In this document: one piece after another, positions 18,066 through 27,727 of the stretch
How positions within the stretch are numbered: position 1 is the stretch's first letter
How the letters are laid out: each line of letters begins with the position of its first letter
Assembly: GCF_000421465.1 (NCBI RefSeq)
Contig: NZ_ATXB01000002.1
Coordinates: forward strand, 300,690 to 364,689
Source: Methylohalobius crimeensis 10Ki
GTDB taxonomy: Bacteria > Pseudomonadota > Gammaproteobacteria > Methylococcales > Methylothermaceae
Length of the DNA: 64,000 nucleotides
Direction: 5' to 3'
Made by a program: the position numbers and the translations under genes
The notes under the pieces: generated by a model
What the model saw: the letters and a program-made list of their open reading frames with translations, nothing else
Databases searched by the model: none
Told to the model about the DNA's origin: nothing

Positions 18066-19928
18066 ATGGCAGTATTTCGCCTCAAAGACGCCGCCCACGA
18101 AAACCGTCTGTTTCTCACCCGCCTCGTGACGGCGGCGGCATTCGTCGTCTTGCTGACCGTCGCGTTGACCAGCCGCCTGACCTATCTCCAGATCCTCCAT
18201 CACGAGCGTTATGAAACCCTGGCCCGGGATAACCGGGTAAAAATCGCGCCGCTGCCGCCGACCCGGGGGTTGATCTACGACCGCAACGGCCAGGTACTGG
18301 CCGAGAATGTGTCCGTTTACAGCCTGGAAATCGTTCCCGAACAAGTAAAAGACCTGGACGCCACCATCGCGAGGTTACAGGCTATTCTCGATATCACCCC
18401 CGGCGAAGTCGCCCGGTTCAAACGTCAAATGCGACGCCTCAAGGGCTTCGAGAGCATTCCCCTCAAATTGCGCCTCAGCGATGTGGAAGTCGCCCGATTT
18501 GCGGTCAAACGACCTTTTTTTCATGGCGTCGACATTCGCGCCCGCCTAGTGCGCCATTACCCTTATAAAGAACTGGTCTCCCATGTGGTGGGCTACGTGG
18601 GCAGCATCAACGAACGCGAGCTGAAACGCCTGGACCCGGCCGAATATCGGGGAACCACCCACATCGGCAAAGTGGGGGTGGAGCAAGCCTACGAAAGCGT
18701 GCTTCACGGCCACACCGGCTATGCCGAAATCGAGACCAACGCCCGCGGCCGGGAGCTTCGGGTTTTGCAGGAGGTGCGCCCGCGTCCCGGTGCCGACCTG
18801 CACCTGACCTTGGATATCGAACTGCAACAAATCGCCCATGCCGGCCTGGGCGAGCACAACGGCGCGGTGGTGGCCCTCAACCCCAAAAGCGGGGAAATCC
18901 TGGCGCTGGTCAGCAAACCGGGGTTCGACCCCAACGCCTTCGTCTACGGCATCAGCCTGAAAGATTATCGGGCATTGCAGCATTCTCCCGATCGCCCGCT
19001 CTTCGATCGCACGTTGCGCGGCAGCTATCCCCCCGGTTCCACCATCAAACCCTTTATCGGCCTGGCCGGCTTGAACTACGGCGTGACCGACGCCCACCGA
19101 AAGCTTTACTGCCCGGGTTATTTTCAGCTTCCCGGCGTCCAGCACCGCTATCGGGATTGGAAGGAATGGGGGCACGGTTCGGTTTCCTTGGACGATGCGA
19201 TCATCCAGTCCTGCGACGTCTACTTTTACGACCTGGCGCGCAATCTGGGCATCGACCGCATCCACGCCTTCCTGTCCCAATTGGGCTTCGGCACCCGCAC
19301 CGGCATCGACCTGGCGGGTGAAAAAAACGGCCTGCTTCCCTCGCGCCAATGGAAGCAGCATGCCCTCCATCAGCCTTGGTATCCGGGAGAAACCGTGATC
19401 ACCGGCATCGGCCAGGGGTTCCTCCAAGTCACTCCCCTGCAACTGGCCAAGGCGACCGCCATTCTTGCCAACCACGGCAAGCTGGTCACCCCGCACGTGG
19501 CCGCCTACCAACAATACCCGCAGGAAGCGCCGATTGCCTCGGACCCCCAAGCTTCTTCCGAAGCGCTCGATTTGGATCGCCGTCATTGGCAGACCGTTAT
19601 CGACGCCATGATCGCCGTCATCCACGGAGCACGAGGTACCGCTCATCGCATCAGCCGGGGGCTGGATTATTTGATGGCCGGCAAAACCGGCACCGCCCAG
19701 GTGTTCACCGTCAAACAAGACGAGAAATATCACGCCAAGGAAGTGAAAGAAAAATTGCGCGATCACGCCCTGTTCATCGCTTTCGCCCCGGCCGATTCCC
19801 CTCGTATCGCCGTCTCGGTCATCGCCGAAAATGCCGGTCACGGCGGCTCCGAGGCCGCCCCCATCGCTCGGGACCTCATCGATCGCTATCTGTCGAAAGA
19901 AAACCTCCACGCGCAAATTTCGCCATGA
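18066..19928 (+). CDS. mrdA: Penicillin-binding protein 2 (elongation transpeptidase)
   Basis: 620 residues. N-terminal membrane anchor (FVVLLTVALTSRLTYLQIL), PBP dimer domain, then the transpeptidase domain with PPGSTIKPF (Ser-x-x-Lys), SCDVYF (Ser-x-Asp) and AGKTGTAQV (Lys-Thr-Gly). Cross-links peptidoglycan during rod elongation with RodA. Its stop overlaps the rodA start (ATGA). Confidence 0.97.
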   Translation: MAVFRLKDAAHENRLFLTRLVTAAAFVVLLTVALTSRLTYLQILHHERYETLARDNRVKIAPLPPTRGLIYDRNGQVLAENVSVYSLEIVPEQVKDLDATIARLQAILDITPGEVARFKRQMRRLKGFESIPLKLRLSDVEVARFAVKRPFFHGVDIRARLVRHYPYKELVSHVVGYVGSINERELKRLDPAEYRGTTHIGKVGVEQAYESVLHGHTGYAEIETNARGRELRVLQEVRPRPGADLHLTLDIELQQIAHAGLGEHNGAVVALNPKSGEILALVSKPGFDPNAFVYGISLKDYRALQHSPDRPLFDRTLRGSYPPGSTIKPFIGLAGLNYGVTDAHRKLYCPGYFQLPGVQHRYRDWKEWGHGSVSLDDAIIQSCDVYFYDLARNLGIDRIHAFLSQLGFGTRTGIDLAGEKNGLLPSRQWKQHALHQPWYPGETVITGIGQGFLQVTPLQLAKATAILANHGKLVTPHVAAYQQYPQEAPIASDPQASSEALDLDRRHWQTVIDAMIAVIHGARGTAHRISRGLDYLMAGKTGTAQVFTVKQDEKYHAKEVKEKLRDHALFIAFAPADSPRIAVSVIAENAGHGGSEAAPIARDLIDRYLSKENLHAQISP

Positions 19929-21043
19929 GTACCGCTTTACCCCATCAACCTGCTCAAGCCCGCGATCTCTGGCAACGCGTCCATATCGACCCTTTTCTCC
20001 TGCTGGGTTTGTTGGTCCTGTCCGGCATGGGCTTGGTCATCCTCTACAGCGCCACCGGCGGCAATCTTTCTCTGATCTACAAACAACTCGTGCGGCTGGG
20101 ATTGGCTTTCGGGGTAATGGTCGGTTTGGCCCAGATCCATCCGCGCGCCCTATACCGATGGAGCCCGTTTCTGTTTGGCGGCGGAGTCATCCTGCTGCTG
20201 ACGGTGTTAATCCTGGGGGACATCGGCAAAGGCGCTCAGCGCTGGCTGGATTTGGGTGTCATCCGATTTCAGCCGTCTGAATTCATCAAGATTTTCACCC
20301 CCATGATGGTGGCCCGATTCCTGGCCGATCATCCCTTGCCGCCGCGCCCTCGAACCATCGCCTTGAGCGGCGTGTGGATCGGGGTGCCGGTCTTGCTGAT
20401 CGCCAAGCAACCGGATCTGGGAACCGCGCTTCTGGTCGCCAGCGCGGGCTTCGCGATCCTCTTCTTCGCCGGCATTTCCTGGCGCCTGCTGGGCGGGTTG
20501 GCGCTCGGGGCGGCGGCGGCTCTGCCCGTGATCTGGTCGCTCCTCCACCAATATCAGCGGGATCGAATCCTGATGTTTCTGAACCCGGAACAAGACCCTT
20601 TGGGGCGCGGCTACCACACCATCCAAGCCAAGATCGCCATCGGCTCGGGCGGTTGGACCGGCAAAGGGTGGCTGCAGGGAACCCAGGCGCAATTGGAATT
20701 TCTCCCCGAACCCCACACGGATTTCATCTTCGCGGTCCTGGCGGAGGATTTCGGGTTATTGGGTTGCATCGGTCTTTTTCTGCTCTACCTGGCCATTATC
20801 GGCCGCGGCCTGCACATGGCCCTGGTCGCCCAAGACACGTTCAGCCGTCTGATGTGCGCCAGCCTGGCCTTCACTTTTTTCGTTTATATGTTCGTCAATA
20901 TCGGCATGGTCATCGGAATCCTGCCGGTGGTCGGCGTTCCTTTGCCCCTGGTCAGTTACGGCGGCACCTCCATGGTCACACTCATGGCCGGCTTTGGTAT
21001 CATGATGTCCCTACACACCCACCGCAAGCTGGTGCCATCTTGA
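19925..21043 (+). CDS. rodA: Rod-shape SEDS glycosyltransferase RodA
   Basis: 372 residues from the ATG at 19925, which overlaps the mrdA stop; the same frame opens further upstream but that part is antiparallel shadow. SEDS features: GMGLVILYSATGG, QPSEFIKI, KQPDLGTALL and GVPLPLVSYGGTSMVTLMAGFGI. Ten membrane helices expected. Polymerises lipid II together with PBP2. Confidence 0.96.
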   Translation: MSTALPHQPAQARDLWQRVHIDPFLLLGLLVLSGMGLVILYSATGGNLSLIYKQLVRLGLAFGVMVGLAQIHPRALYRWSPFLFGGGVILLLTVLILGDIGKGAQRWLDLGVIRFQPSEFIKIFTPMMVARFLADHPLPPRPRTIALSGVWIGVPVLLIAKQPDLGTALLVASAGFAILFFAGISWRLLGGLALGAAAALPVIWSLLHQYQRDRILMFLNPEQDPLGRGYHTIQAKIAIGSGGWTGKGWLQGTQAQLEFLPEPHTDFIFAVLAEDFGLLGCIGLFLLYLAIIGRGLHMALVAQDTFSRLMCASLAFTFFVYMFVNIGMVIGILPVVGVPLPLVSYGGTSMVTLMAGFGIMMSLHTHRKLVPS

Positions 21044-22035
21044 GAAAGAAAACCGCTATCCGCCTGTGCCTAACGATGTGCTGGGCACCGATCGCCTGGA
21101 GTCTGCCCCTGGATCAGCATCCTCAGGCCGCCCAATTCATCGAACGCATGGCGACCGAACACGACTTCGATCGAACCGAATTGCGATCGCTTCTCACCGA
21201 TGCGGCGATCAAGCAGACCATTCTGGATGCCATGGATCGCCCCGCCGAAGCCAAACCGTGGCATGCATACCGGCAAATTTTCCTGACCGACCGCCGGATC
21301 CGGGAAGGCGCCGAATTCTGGCGCCGCCACCGGGATCTGCTGGAACAGGCGGAACGAACCTACGGCGTGCCTCCGGAAATCATCGTCGCCATTCTAGGCG
21401 TGGAGACCCTCTACGGCACGCATACCGGCTCTTTCCGGGTGTTGGATGCCCTCGCCACGCTCGCCTTCGCTTATCCTCGCCGGTCTCAATTCTTCGCCCG
21501 GGAACTGGAGCAGTTTCTTCTCCTCAGCCGGGAGGAGCAAATGGACCCCCGCAGGCCCCAAGGCTCCTATGCCGGCGCCATGGGCTGGCCCCAGTTCATG
21601 CCTTCCAGCTTTCGCCGTTACGCGGCCGATTTCGACGGGGACGGCAAACACGATATATGGTCCAATCCCGCCGACGTCATCGCCAGCATCGCCAATTATT
21701 TCGCCGAACACGGCTGGCAAAACGGCCAACCGGTTGCCGCGCCATTGCCTTCCGCTGCCGCTTCCCTGGCCGATACCGAACTCAAGCCCCAGGATACCCT
21801 GGCGAATCTCAAAAACCGCGGCTTGACCTTGGACACCCCCTACCCTGACGAACTGAAAGCCAACGTACTTCGTCTGGACGGCGAAAACGGTCCGGAGGCA
21901 TGGCTCGGCTTTACGAATTTCTATGTCATCACCCGCTACAACCACAGCCCTCTCTATGCCATGGCGGTCTACCAATTGAGCAATGCGGTCAAATCGCGAA
22001 TCGAACGGGAAACAACCCATGCGCGGAATGAGTAA
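21040..22035 (+). CDS. mltB: Membrane-bound lytic murein transglycosylase B
   Basis: 331 residues from a TTG at 21040 overlapping the rodA stop. It has a short secretion signal (LTMCWAPIAWS); I do not see a firm lipobox. The catalytic Glu is in GVETLYGTHTG, and YAGAMGWPQFMPSSFRRYA plus DFDGDGKHDIW are diagnostic for the MltB/Slt35 family. Cleaves the glycan strand to 1,6-anhydro products in the periplasm. The 3' end overlaps rlpA. Confidence 0.94.
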   Translation: MRKKTAIRLCLTMCWAPIAWSLPLDQHPQAAQFIERMATEHDFDRTELRSLLTDAAIKQTILDAMDRPAEAKPWHAYRQIFLTDRRIREGAEFWRRHRDLLEQAERTYGVPPEIIVAILGVETLYGTHTGSFRVLDALATLAFAYPRRSQFFARELEQFLLLSREEQMDPRRPQGSYAGAMGWPQFMPSSFRRYAADFDGDGKHDIWSNPADVIASIANYFAEHGWQNGQPVAAPLPSAAASLADTELKPQDTLANLKNRGLTLDTPYPDELKANVLRLDGENGPEAWLGFTNFYVITRYNHSPLYAMAVYQLSNAVKSRIERETTHARNE

Positions 22036-22777
22036 GGGCTGGTTGGCCGTCGCCTTCTTGCTCGTCGGTGGATGCAGCCTGGAACCCAAGGACGGCCCGC
22101 CCCTCGAACCGGTGGATGTGAGCCGGATTCCCGATGCCGTCCCCCGCTTCGAACCCCGCAGCCGAGTCGCCAACCCCGACAGTTATGAAGTATTGGGGCA
22201 TACTTACCGGGTGATGAAAACCAGCCGCGGTTATCTCGAGCGCGGCGTCGCCTCCTGGTACGGCAAGAAATTTCATGACCACCCCACCGCCAGCGGCGAG
22301 CCCTACGACATGTTCGCCATGACCGCCGCTCACCGCACCTTGCCGATTCCCAGCTACGTCCGGGTGACCCACCTGCTAAACGGCCGCAGCGTGGTGGTCA
22401 AAGTCAACGACCGCGGTCCCTTCCATTCGGACCGAATCATCGATCTGTCCTATGCCGCCGCGGTCAAATTAGGGCTGGACAAAACCGGTACCGCCCGGGT
22501 GGAGGTGCACGCGGTGGAGCCGGACCCCGATTCCGCCGGCGGAAGCGGCGTCTACCTGCAAGTGGGCGCCTTCACCGACCCCGGCAACGCCCAGCGCCTC
22601 CTGGCGCGCCTGGCCATCCCCCGGTTTCCCAAACCCAGTCTGCACCCCGTCAAGCGCAATAACGGAACCCTCTATCGGGTTCGAATCGGCCCCTTGGCCT
22701 CCCAGGCGCAGGTGGACGCCTTATCCCGGCAACTGGAAACCTTGGGTATTACCCCATCCTTAGTCGTCAACAACTAA
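22019..22777 (+). CDS. rlpA: Septal-ring lytic transglycosylase lipoprotein RlpA
   Basis: 252 residues from the ATG at 22019 (22028 is an alternative). Lipobox LLVGGC near residue 20. The double-psi beta barrel carries GVASWYGKKFHDHPTASGE and VKVNDRGPFHSDRIIDLSYA, including the catalytic Asp and His region. A C-terminal SPOR domain (VYLQVGAFTDPGNAQRLLAR) targets denuded glycan. Overlaps mltB. Confidence 0.95.
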   Translation: MRGMSKGWLAVAFLLVGGCSLEPKDGPPLEPVDVSRIPDAVPRFEPRSRVANPDSYEVLGHTYRVMKTSRGYLERGVASWYGKKFHDHPTASGEPYDMFAMTAAHRTLPIPSYVRVTHLLNGRSVVVKVNDRGPFHSDRIIDLSYAAAVKLGLDKTGTARVEVHAVEPDPDSAGGSGVYLQVGAFTDPGNAQRLLARLAIPRFPKPSLHPVKRNNGTLYRVRIGPLASQAQVDALSRQLETLGITPSLVVNN

Positions 22778-22781
22778 ACCG

Positions 22782-23945
22782 ATGCCCATGAAGAAGTCTG
22801 CTCCTTTATTCTTTCTCGGACTGATCTGGCTGATACTGGCAGCCTCGCCGGCCCGGGCGGTGGTTCCGCCGCCGCCGGAAGTGGCCGCCCAAAGCTATCT
22901 CCTGACCGACCTCCACAGCGGCAAAGTCCTGATCGATCACGATGTCGATCGCCGCCTCCCGCCGGCCAGCCTGACCAAAATCATGACCGTCTACGTGGTC
23001 TTTCACGAGCTCGCGCAAGGCAATTTGCAGCTCGACGATTGGGTCACGGTGAGCGAAAAGGCCTGGCGTGCGCCCGGTTCGCGCATGTTCATCGAGGTCG
23101 GCAAGAAGATCCCGGTGGAAAAACTGTTGAAAGGCGTGATCATCCAATCGGGCAACGATGCCAGCATCGCCTTGGCCGAACACATCGCCGGTGATGAGAC
23201 GACCTTTGCGGAATTGATGAATCAGTACGCCCGCCGCCTGGGTATGGAAAACACCCATTACGTCAACAGCACCGGACTGCCCGATCCCGAGCACTATACC
23301 ACCGCCAAGGACCTGGCCATCCTAACCCGGGCGTTGATCAGCCAATTCCCCCAGTACTACGGCTGGTTCAAAATCAAAGAATATACTTTCAACCACATCA
23401 CGCAGCACAACCGCAACCTGCTTTTGTGGCGCGACGCCACCGTGGACGGCGTCAAAACCGGTCATACCGAGAACGCCGGTTACTGTCTGGTGTCCTCGGC
23501 CCAGCGCGATCAAATGCGGCTCATCTCGGTGGTCATGGATACCGCCAGCGAAAAGGCCCGCGCCGATGCCTCGCAAGCCTTGTTCAATTACGGATTCCGC
23601 TTCTTCGTCACCAAAAAGCTCTACGAGGCGGATAAGCCATTAAAACAAATCCGCATCTATAAAGGCGCGCAGCAACAGCTTCCCGTCGGCTTGGTTCGCC
23701 CCGTTTACGTCACTGTCCCCAAAGGTAAGGAGGACGAACTGAATACGATTGTCGCTCCCGATCCGTGGGTCACCGCGCCGATGAAATCCGGAGAGCACCT
23801 GGGCAAAGTCATGGTACGACTGGGCGAAAAGACCTTGCTGGAATCCCCCCTGGTCGCCATGCAGGATATCGAACCCGCAGGGTTTGCTGGACGTCTCATG
23901 GATGAGGCCTGGCTGCTGATCGACCAATGGTGGGCCAAGCGATAA
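22782..23945 (+). CDS. dacA: D-alanyl-D-alanine carboxypeptidase (PBP5/6 type)
   Basis: 387 residues. Signal peptide ending near ASPARA, then the S11 motifs: PASLTKIMT (Ser-x-x-Lys), QSGNDAS (Ser-Gly-Asn) and VKTGHT (Lys-Thr-Gly). A C-terminal PBP5 beta domain and an amphipathic anchor (FAGRLMDEAWLLIDQWWAKR) are present. Trims pentapeptides. Stop overlaps the transaminase start (TAATG). Confidence 0.96.
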   Translation: MPMKKSAPLFFLGLIWLILAASPARAVVPPPPEVAAQSYLLTDLHSGKVLIDHDVDRRLPPASLTKIMTVYVVFHELAQGNLQLDDWVTVSEKAWRAPGSRMFIEVGKKIPVEKLLKGVIIQSGNDASIALAEHIAGDETTFAELMNQYARRLGMENTHYVNSTGLPDPEHYTTAKDLAILTRALISQFPQYYGWFKIKEYTFNHITQHNRNLLLWRDATVDGVKTGHTENAGYCLVSSAQRDQMRLISVVMDTASEKARADASQALFNYGFRFFVTKKLYEADKPLKQIRIYKGAQQQLPVGLVRPVYVTVPKGKEDELNTIVAPDPWVTAPMKSGEHLGKVMVRLGEKTLLESPLVAMQDIEPAGFAGRLMDEAWLLIDQWWAKR

Positions 23946-24790
23946 TGAACGATCCAATTGTCTACCTGAACGGCGATTTTTTGCCCTTGAGCCAAGCCAA
24001 GGTATCGGTGTTGGATCGCGGCTTCCTGTTCGGCGACGGCGTCTATGAAGTCATCCCGGCCTACGGAGGCAAACTGTTTCGCCTCGAGGAACACTTGCAG
24101 CGCCTGGAGTACAGTCTGCGCGGCATTCGCTTGGACTCGCCGCTGGAAGCCCTGCGTTGGCGCCACATCCTGGGAGAATTGGTGCGCGACGACGGGGATC
24201 AGTCGATATACCTCCAAATCACCCGCGGAACCGCCCCCAAGCGGGATCATGTCTTTCCCGAACACATCCGCCCGACCGTCTTCGCCATGGCGACCCCCAT
24301 CCAAACCACTAAGCCCCAACCGGCCAAGGCGGTCACCTGCGAGGATATCCGCTGGCAATTATGCCATCTCAAAACCATCACCTTGCTCGCCAACGTGCTG
24401 CTGCGCCAGGATGCCGTCGATCATGGCTGCCAGGAGTCGATCCTGGTGCGCGACGGCACGGTCACCGAGGGCGCCGCCAGCAACCTGTTCGCGGTCATGG
24501 AGGGGACGGTGGTCACGCCTCCCAAGGGGCCCCACCTGCTGCCGGGCGTCACCCGCGATTTGATTTTGGAGCTGGCCGAGACCCACGGCATTCCGGCCGC
24601 AGAACGGGCGATCCCGCTAGCGGAATTCCGCCGCGCCGAGGAAATCTGGTACACCAGCTCCACCCGGGAACTGGTGCCGGTCGTTGAATTGGACAACCGT
24701 CCGGTCGGCAAGGGAACCCCCGGACCGATCTGGCGACAAATGTACGAACTGTTCCAAGCCTACAAACAGGCCTTCCGAGAAGCGTCATGA
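23945..24790 (+). CDS. dat: D-amino-acid (branched-chain type fold IV) transaminase
   Basis: 281 residues from the ATG at 23945 that overlaps the dacA stop. PLP fold-type IV features: VLDRGFLFGDGVYEVI near the N-terminus, catalytic Lys in HLKTITLLANVL, EGAASNLFAVM, LLPGVTRD and WYTSSTRELVPV. D-alanine transaminase is the usual assignment in the dacA-dat-ybeD-lipB order, supplying D-Ala/D-Glu or recycling D-Ala released by DacA. Confidence 0.9.
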   Translation: MNDPIVYLNGDFLPLSQAKVSVLDRGFLFGDGVYEVIPAYGGKLFRLEEHLQRLEYSLRGIRLDSPLEALRWRHILGELVRDDGDQSIYLQITRGTAPKRDHVFPEHIRPTVFAMATPIQTTKPQPAKAVTCEDIRWQLCHLKTITLLANVLLRQDAVDHGCQESILVRDGTVTEGAASNLFAVMEGTVVTPPKGPHLLPGVTRDLILELAETHGIPAAERAIPLAEFRRAEEIWYTSSTRELVPVVELDNRPVGKGTPGPIWRQMYELFQAYKQAFREAS

Positions 24791-25050
24791 GCGAGCAAGA
24801 TCTGCTGGAATTTCCTTGCGATTGGCCGGTCAAGGCTTTCGGTCCCGCCACCGAGGCGTTCGAGTTGGAAGTGGTCGGCATCGTCCGCCGCCATACTACC
24901 GACCTCAAGGAAAACGCGGTCACCACGCGGCCCAGCCGTGGCGGCAAATATACGGTGGTCACCGTCACCATCCGCGCCCACAGCCGGACTCAATTGGAAG
25001 CCATCTACACCGACTTGAACGCGCACGAAGATGTGGTGATGTTGCTGTGA
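24787..25050 (+). CDS. ybeD: YbeD/DUF493 family regulatory protein
   Basis: 87 residues, ACT-like fold (EFPCDWPVKAFGPATEAFE; GGKYTVVTVTIRAHSR; VVMLL end). Overlaps the transaminase stop and the lipB start, a conserved position before lipB in many proteobacteria. No enzymatic residues; thought to be a regulator linked to lipoate metabolism. Confidence 0.93.
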   Translation: MSEQDLLEFPCDWPVKAFGPATEAFELEVVGIVRRHTTDLKENAVTTRPSRGGKYTVVTVTIRAHSRTQLEAIYTDLNAHEDVVMLL

Positions 25051-25730
25051 GTGAATTGATCGTCCGCTGGCTCGGCATCCGCGACTATGCTGAAGCCCTG
25101 GCGGCCATGCAGGCTTTCACCGCCGCCCGAACCCCGGCCACGGCCGACGAAATCTGGCTGCTGGAGCATCCGCCCGTCTACACCGTAGGGGTCCGCGGCC
25201 ACGCCAATGCGCCCGACGCCATCGGCGATATCCCGCTGGTTCGGACCGATCGCGGCGGTTTGATTACCTATCATGGCCCCGGACAATTGATCGCCTACAC
25301 CCTCATCGACCTAGCCCGCAAGCGCATAAGCGTGCGCGATCTGGTCAGCGCGCTGGAAAGCGCCGCCGTGGACCTGCTGGGACAGTACGGAATCCAGGCT
25401 TATCCACGCTCCGATGCCCCCGGTGTCTACGTGGAAGGCGCCAAGATCGCATCGTTGGGGATTCGAGTGAAGAAATACCTCAGCTATCACGGCTTGAGCC
25501 TCAACGTGGATTTGGACCCCACTCCTTTCCAAGCCATCGACCCATGCGGTTTTCGAGGCCTGGAGATGACTCGATTGGCGGATCTGGGCGCCCAGGTCAA
25601 AGTGCACGAAGCGGCGGTACCGCTGCTCGCTTCTTTGATGGCTCAGCTGGGTTTCGAGCAAGTTGACCGAACCACTCACGAGCTACCTAAGAGTCTGTTT
25701 CAAAACTCGATATACCGTACAAGCCTATGA
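25047..25730 (+). CDS. lipB: Octanoyl-ACP:protein transferase, C-terminus altered by insertion
   Basis: 227 residues from a GTG at 25047 overlapping ybeD. Key residues: Lys in VEGAKIASLGIRVKK, the Cys nucleophile in AIDPCGFRGLEMT and the substrate loop RGGLITYHGPGQLIAY. Moves octanoyl groups to lipoate domains. The last 12 codons and the stop codon come from the inverted-repeat element that begins at exactly 25692, so the native C-terminus has been replaced; the catalytic core is intact. Confidence 0.95.
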   Translation: MSELIVRWLGIRDYAEALAAMQAFTAARTPATADEIWLLEHPPVYTVGVRGHANAPDAIGDIPLVRTDRGGLITYHGPGQLIAYTLIDLARKRISVRDLVSALESAAVDLLGQYGIQAYPRSDAPGVYVEGAKIASLGIRVKKYLSYHGLSLNVDLDPTPFQAIDPCGFRGLEMTRLADLGAQVKVHEAAVPLLASLMAQLGFEQVDRTTHELPKSLFQNSIYRTSL

Positions 25731-25950
25731 GGCACGACGTCACCTTAATTTCCTCTCCGTCCGGGAATGACTCAAGAAGCGTCCCTTCTCCCGCTGGCGG
25801 GAGAAGGTTAGGATGAGGGTGGATCTAATTGAAATGAAAGACTTTTTGATTAATCCACCCTCACCCCTGCCCTCTCCCGCCAGCGGGAGAGGGGATAATG
25901 GCATTCGCGATTACCCTGACCCTCACAAGAGACGAGTTTTGAAACAGACT
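25692..25950. repeat. Miniature inverted-repeat element, family 1, copy 1
   Basis: A 259-bp element bounded by perfect 18-bp inverted ends AGTCTGTTTCAAAACTCG (25692-25709) and its complement (25933-25950). Inside are two GC-rich hairpins built on CTCCCGC..GCGGGAG (near 25786-25810 and 25873-25900) and no gene. It sits between lipB and lipA and provides the end of lipB. Related copies lie at 34892 and, inverted, 36026. No clean target duplication is seen (TAAG left, GTAAG right). Confidence 0.8.
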
Positions 25951-25988
25951 GTAAGGCGACCCGATCACTTCCGAAGGAGAGACCCCCT

Positions 25989-26969
25989 ATGCCTGATCAT
26001 CTCGAGGAACTGCGCGCCCCGTCGCGCACCCGCCCCGACACCCACCAGCGCGGCGCCGCCAAGCTGGCCCGCATTCCGGTCAAAGTGGAAAGCGACCCGA
26101 GCCCCCTGCGCAAGCCCGATTGGCTCCGGATCCGACTCGGCGCCGACCCCAGCGTGGCCCGAGTCAAAAAACTGCTCCGCCGCCACCATCTGGCCAGCGT
26201 CTGCGAGGAGGCGGCCTGCCCCAACCTCAACGAATGCTTCGGTCACGGCACCGCCACCTTCATGATTCTGGGGGATCGCTGCACCCGCCGTTGTCCGTTT
26301 TGCGACGTGGCCCACGGCCGCCCCGCCCCGCCCGACTCCGAAGAGCCGGAAAAACTGGCGGCCGCGGTGGCCGAATTGGGACTGCGCTACGTGGTGATCA
26401 CCTCGGTCAACCGCGACGACCTGCGCGACGGCGGCGCGCGGCACTTCGCCGAATGCATCGCGGCCATCCGTCGCCATTCCCCCGATACCTTCATCGAAAT
26501 CCTGACCCCCGATTTCCGGAAACGGGAGCAAACGGCTCTGGACATCCTGACGCAAAACCCGCCGGAAGTCTTCAACCACAATTTGGAGACCATCCCCCGC
26601 CTTTACCTTCGGGCTCGTCCGGGCGCCGACTATCAAGGTTCTCTCAAGTTGTTGGCGGAGGTGAAACGGCGTCTCCCGGGAGTGGCCACCAAATCCGGGT
26701 TGATGCTGGGACTGGGCGAGACCGATGCGGAAATCGTCGAGGTTCTGGAAGATCTACGCCGCCACGATTGCGACATGCTCACCCTGGGCCAGTATCTCCA
26801 ACCCAGCCGCGACCATCTGCCGGTCAAGCGCTATGTGCCGCCGGAGGCATTCGATGAACTGGCCGAAGTAGCCAAGCAATTGGGCTTCAAGCAAGTGGCC
26901 GCCGGCCCCCTGGTCCGCTCCTCCTATCACGCCGACCAGCAGGCCCGGGCGCTTCTGGAAGCGGGTTGA
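25989..26969 (+). CDS. lipA: Lipoyl synthase (radical SAM)
   Basis: 326 residues, with GAAGGAGA a few bases upstream of the ATG. The auxiliary cluster CxxxxCxxxxxC ([12 protein letters not shown]) and the radical SAM CxxxCxxC ([10 protein letters not shown]) are both present, as is the C-terminal RSSYHAD serine ligand. It inserts two sulfurs into octanoyl groups. Normally it follows lipB closely; here the repeat element separates them. Confidence 0.97.
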   Translation: MPDHLEELRAPSRTRPDTHQRGAAKLARIPVKVESDPSPLRKPDWLRIRLGADPSVARVKKLLRRHHLASVCEEAACPNLNECFGHGTATFMILGDRCTRRCPFCDVAHGRPAPPDSEEPEKLAAAVAELGLRYVVITSVNRDDLRDGGARHFAECIAAIRRHSPDTFIEILTPDFRKREQTALDILTQNPPEVFNHNLETIPRLYLRARPGADYQGSLKLLAEVKRRLPGVATKSGLMLGLGETDAEIVEVLEDLRRHDCDMLTLGQYLQPSRDHLPVKRYVPPEAFDELAEVAKQLGFKQVAAGPLVRSSYHADQQARALLEAG

Positions 26970-27727
26970 CCTTGCCCGGCGGCTATGCCTTCCTTAGAAT
27001 CCTGGAAACCCTGGTCCTGCCGCCGGGATCCCTGCTTTTGCTGGCGGGGCTGGGACTTTGGTTGCGCCGCCCGATGATCCTGGCAATCGCCCTTTTGCTT
27101 CTGTATCTGGCCGCGATTCCCGCCACCTCTCATTGGCTTTACCGGCAACTGGAGGTTTATCCGGCCCTGGACCCCGAGCACCTTCCCGCCGCCCAGGCGA
27201 TCGTGGTCCTGGGCGCGTCGCGTTACCGCGATGCGCCGGAGTACGGCGGCGACACCATCGCCGGCTTGGGGCTGGAACGGCTGCGGTATGCCGCGTGGCT
27301 GCAGCGGCGCACCGGGCTGCCCATTCTGGCCAGCGGCGGCCGGCCCTTGAACGAGGAAATACCGGAAGCGGAACTGATGCAGGAGGTGCTGACCGAACTG
27401 GGCACACCCGCCCGCTGGCTGGAAACCGAAAGCCGCAATACCTTCGAAAACGCCCGAAACAGCACCGTTCTACTGAAGAACCACAACATCGACTCCGCCT
27501 TCGTGGTCACCCACGTCTGGCACTTGCCAAGGGCGGTGGAAGCCTTCTCCCGGGCCGGGCTGCGCGCCATTCCCGCCGGCACCCGTTATTCCCGCCCCGG
27601 CCCCTTGGAATCCGGCCCCCTGGCCCTGATCCCCAATCCCGCGGCGCTTTACCATACCGGCCTGGCCCTGCACGAGATCTGCGGGCGCTGGTGGTACCAA
27701 ATCCGGTATTACGGAATTCAAAAATAA
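26966..27727 (+). CDS. YdcF/ElyC-like DUF218 membrane protein
   Basis: 253 residues from a TTG at 26966 overlapping the lipA stop. Two N-terminal membrane helices ([25 protein letters not shown]), then a DUF218 domain ([49 protein letters not shown]). Homologues such as ElyC affect envelope integrity at the undecaprenyl-lipid step. Its 3' end overlaps the end of the damaged cydB gene on the other strand. Confidence 0.9.
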   Translation: MTLPGGYAFLRILETLVLPPGSLLLLAGLGLWLRRPMILAIALLLLYLAAIPATSHWLYRQLEVYPALDPEHLPAAQAIVVLGASRYRDAPEYGGDTIAGLGLERLRYAAWLQRRTGLPILASGGRPLNEEIPEAELMQEVLTELGTPARWLETESRNTFENARNSTVLLKNHNIDSAFVVTHVWHLPRAVEAFSRAGLRAIPAGTRYSRPGPLESGPLALIPNPAALYHTGLALHEICGRWWYQIRYYGIQK

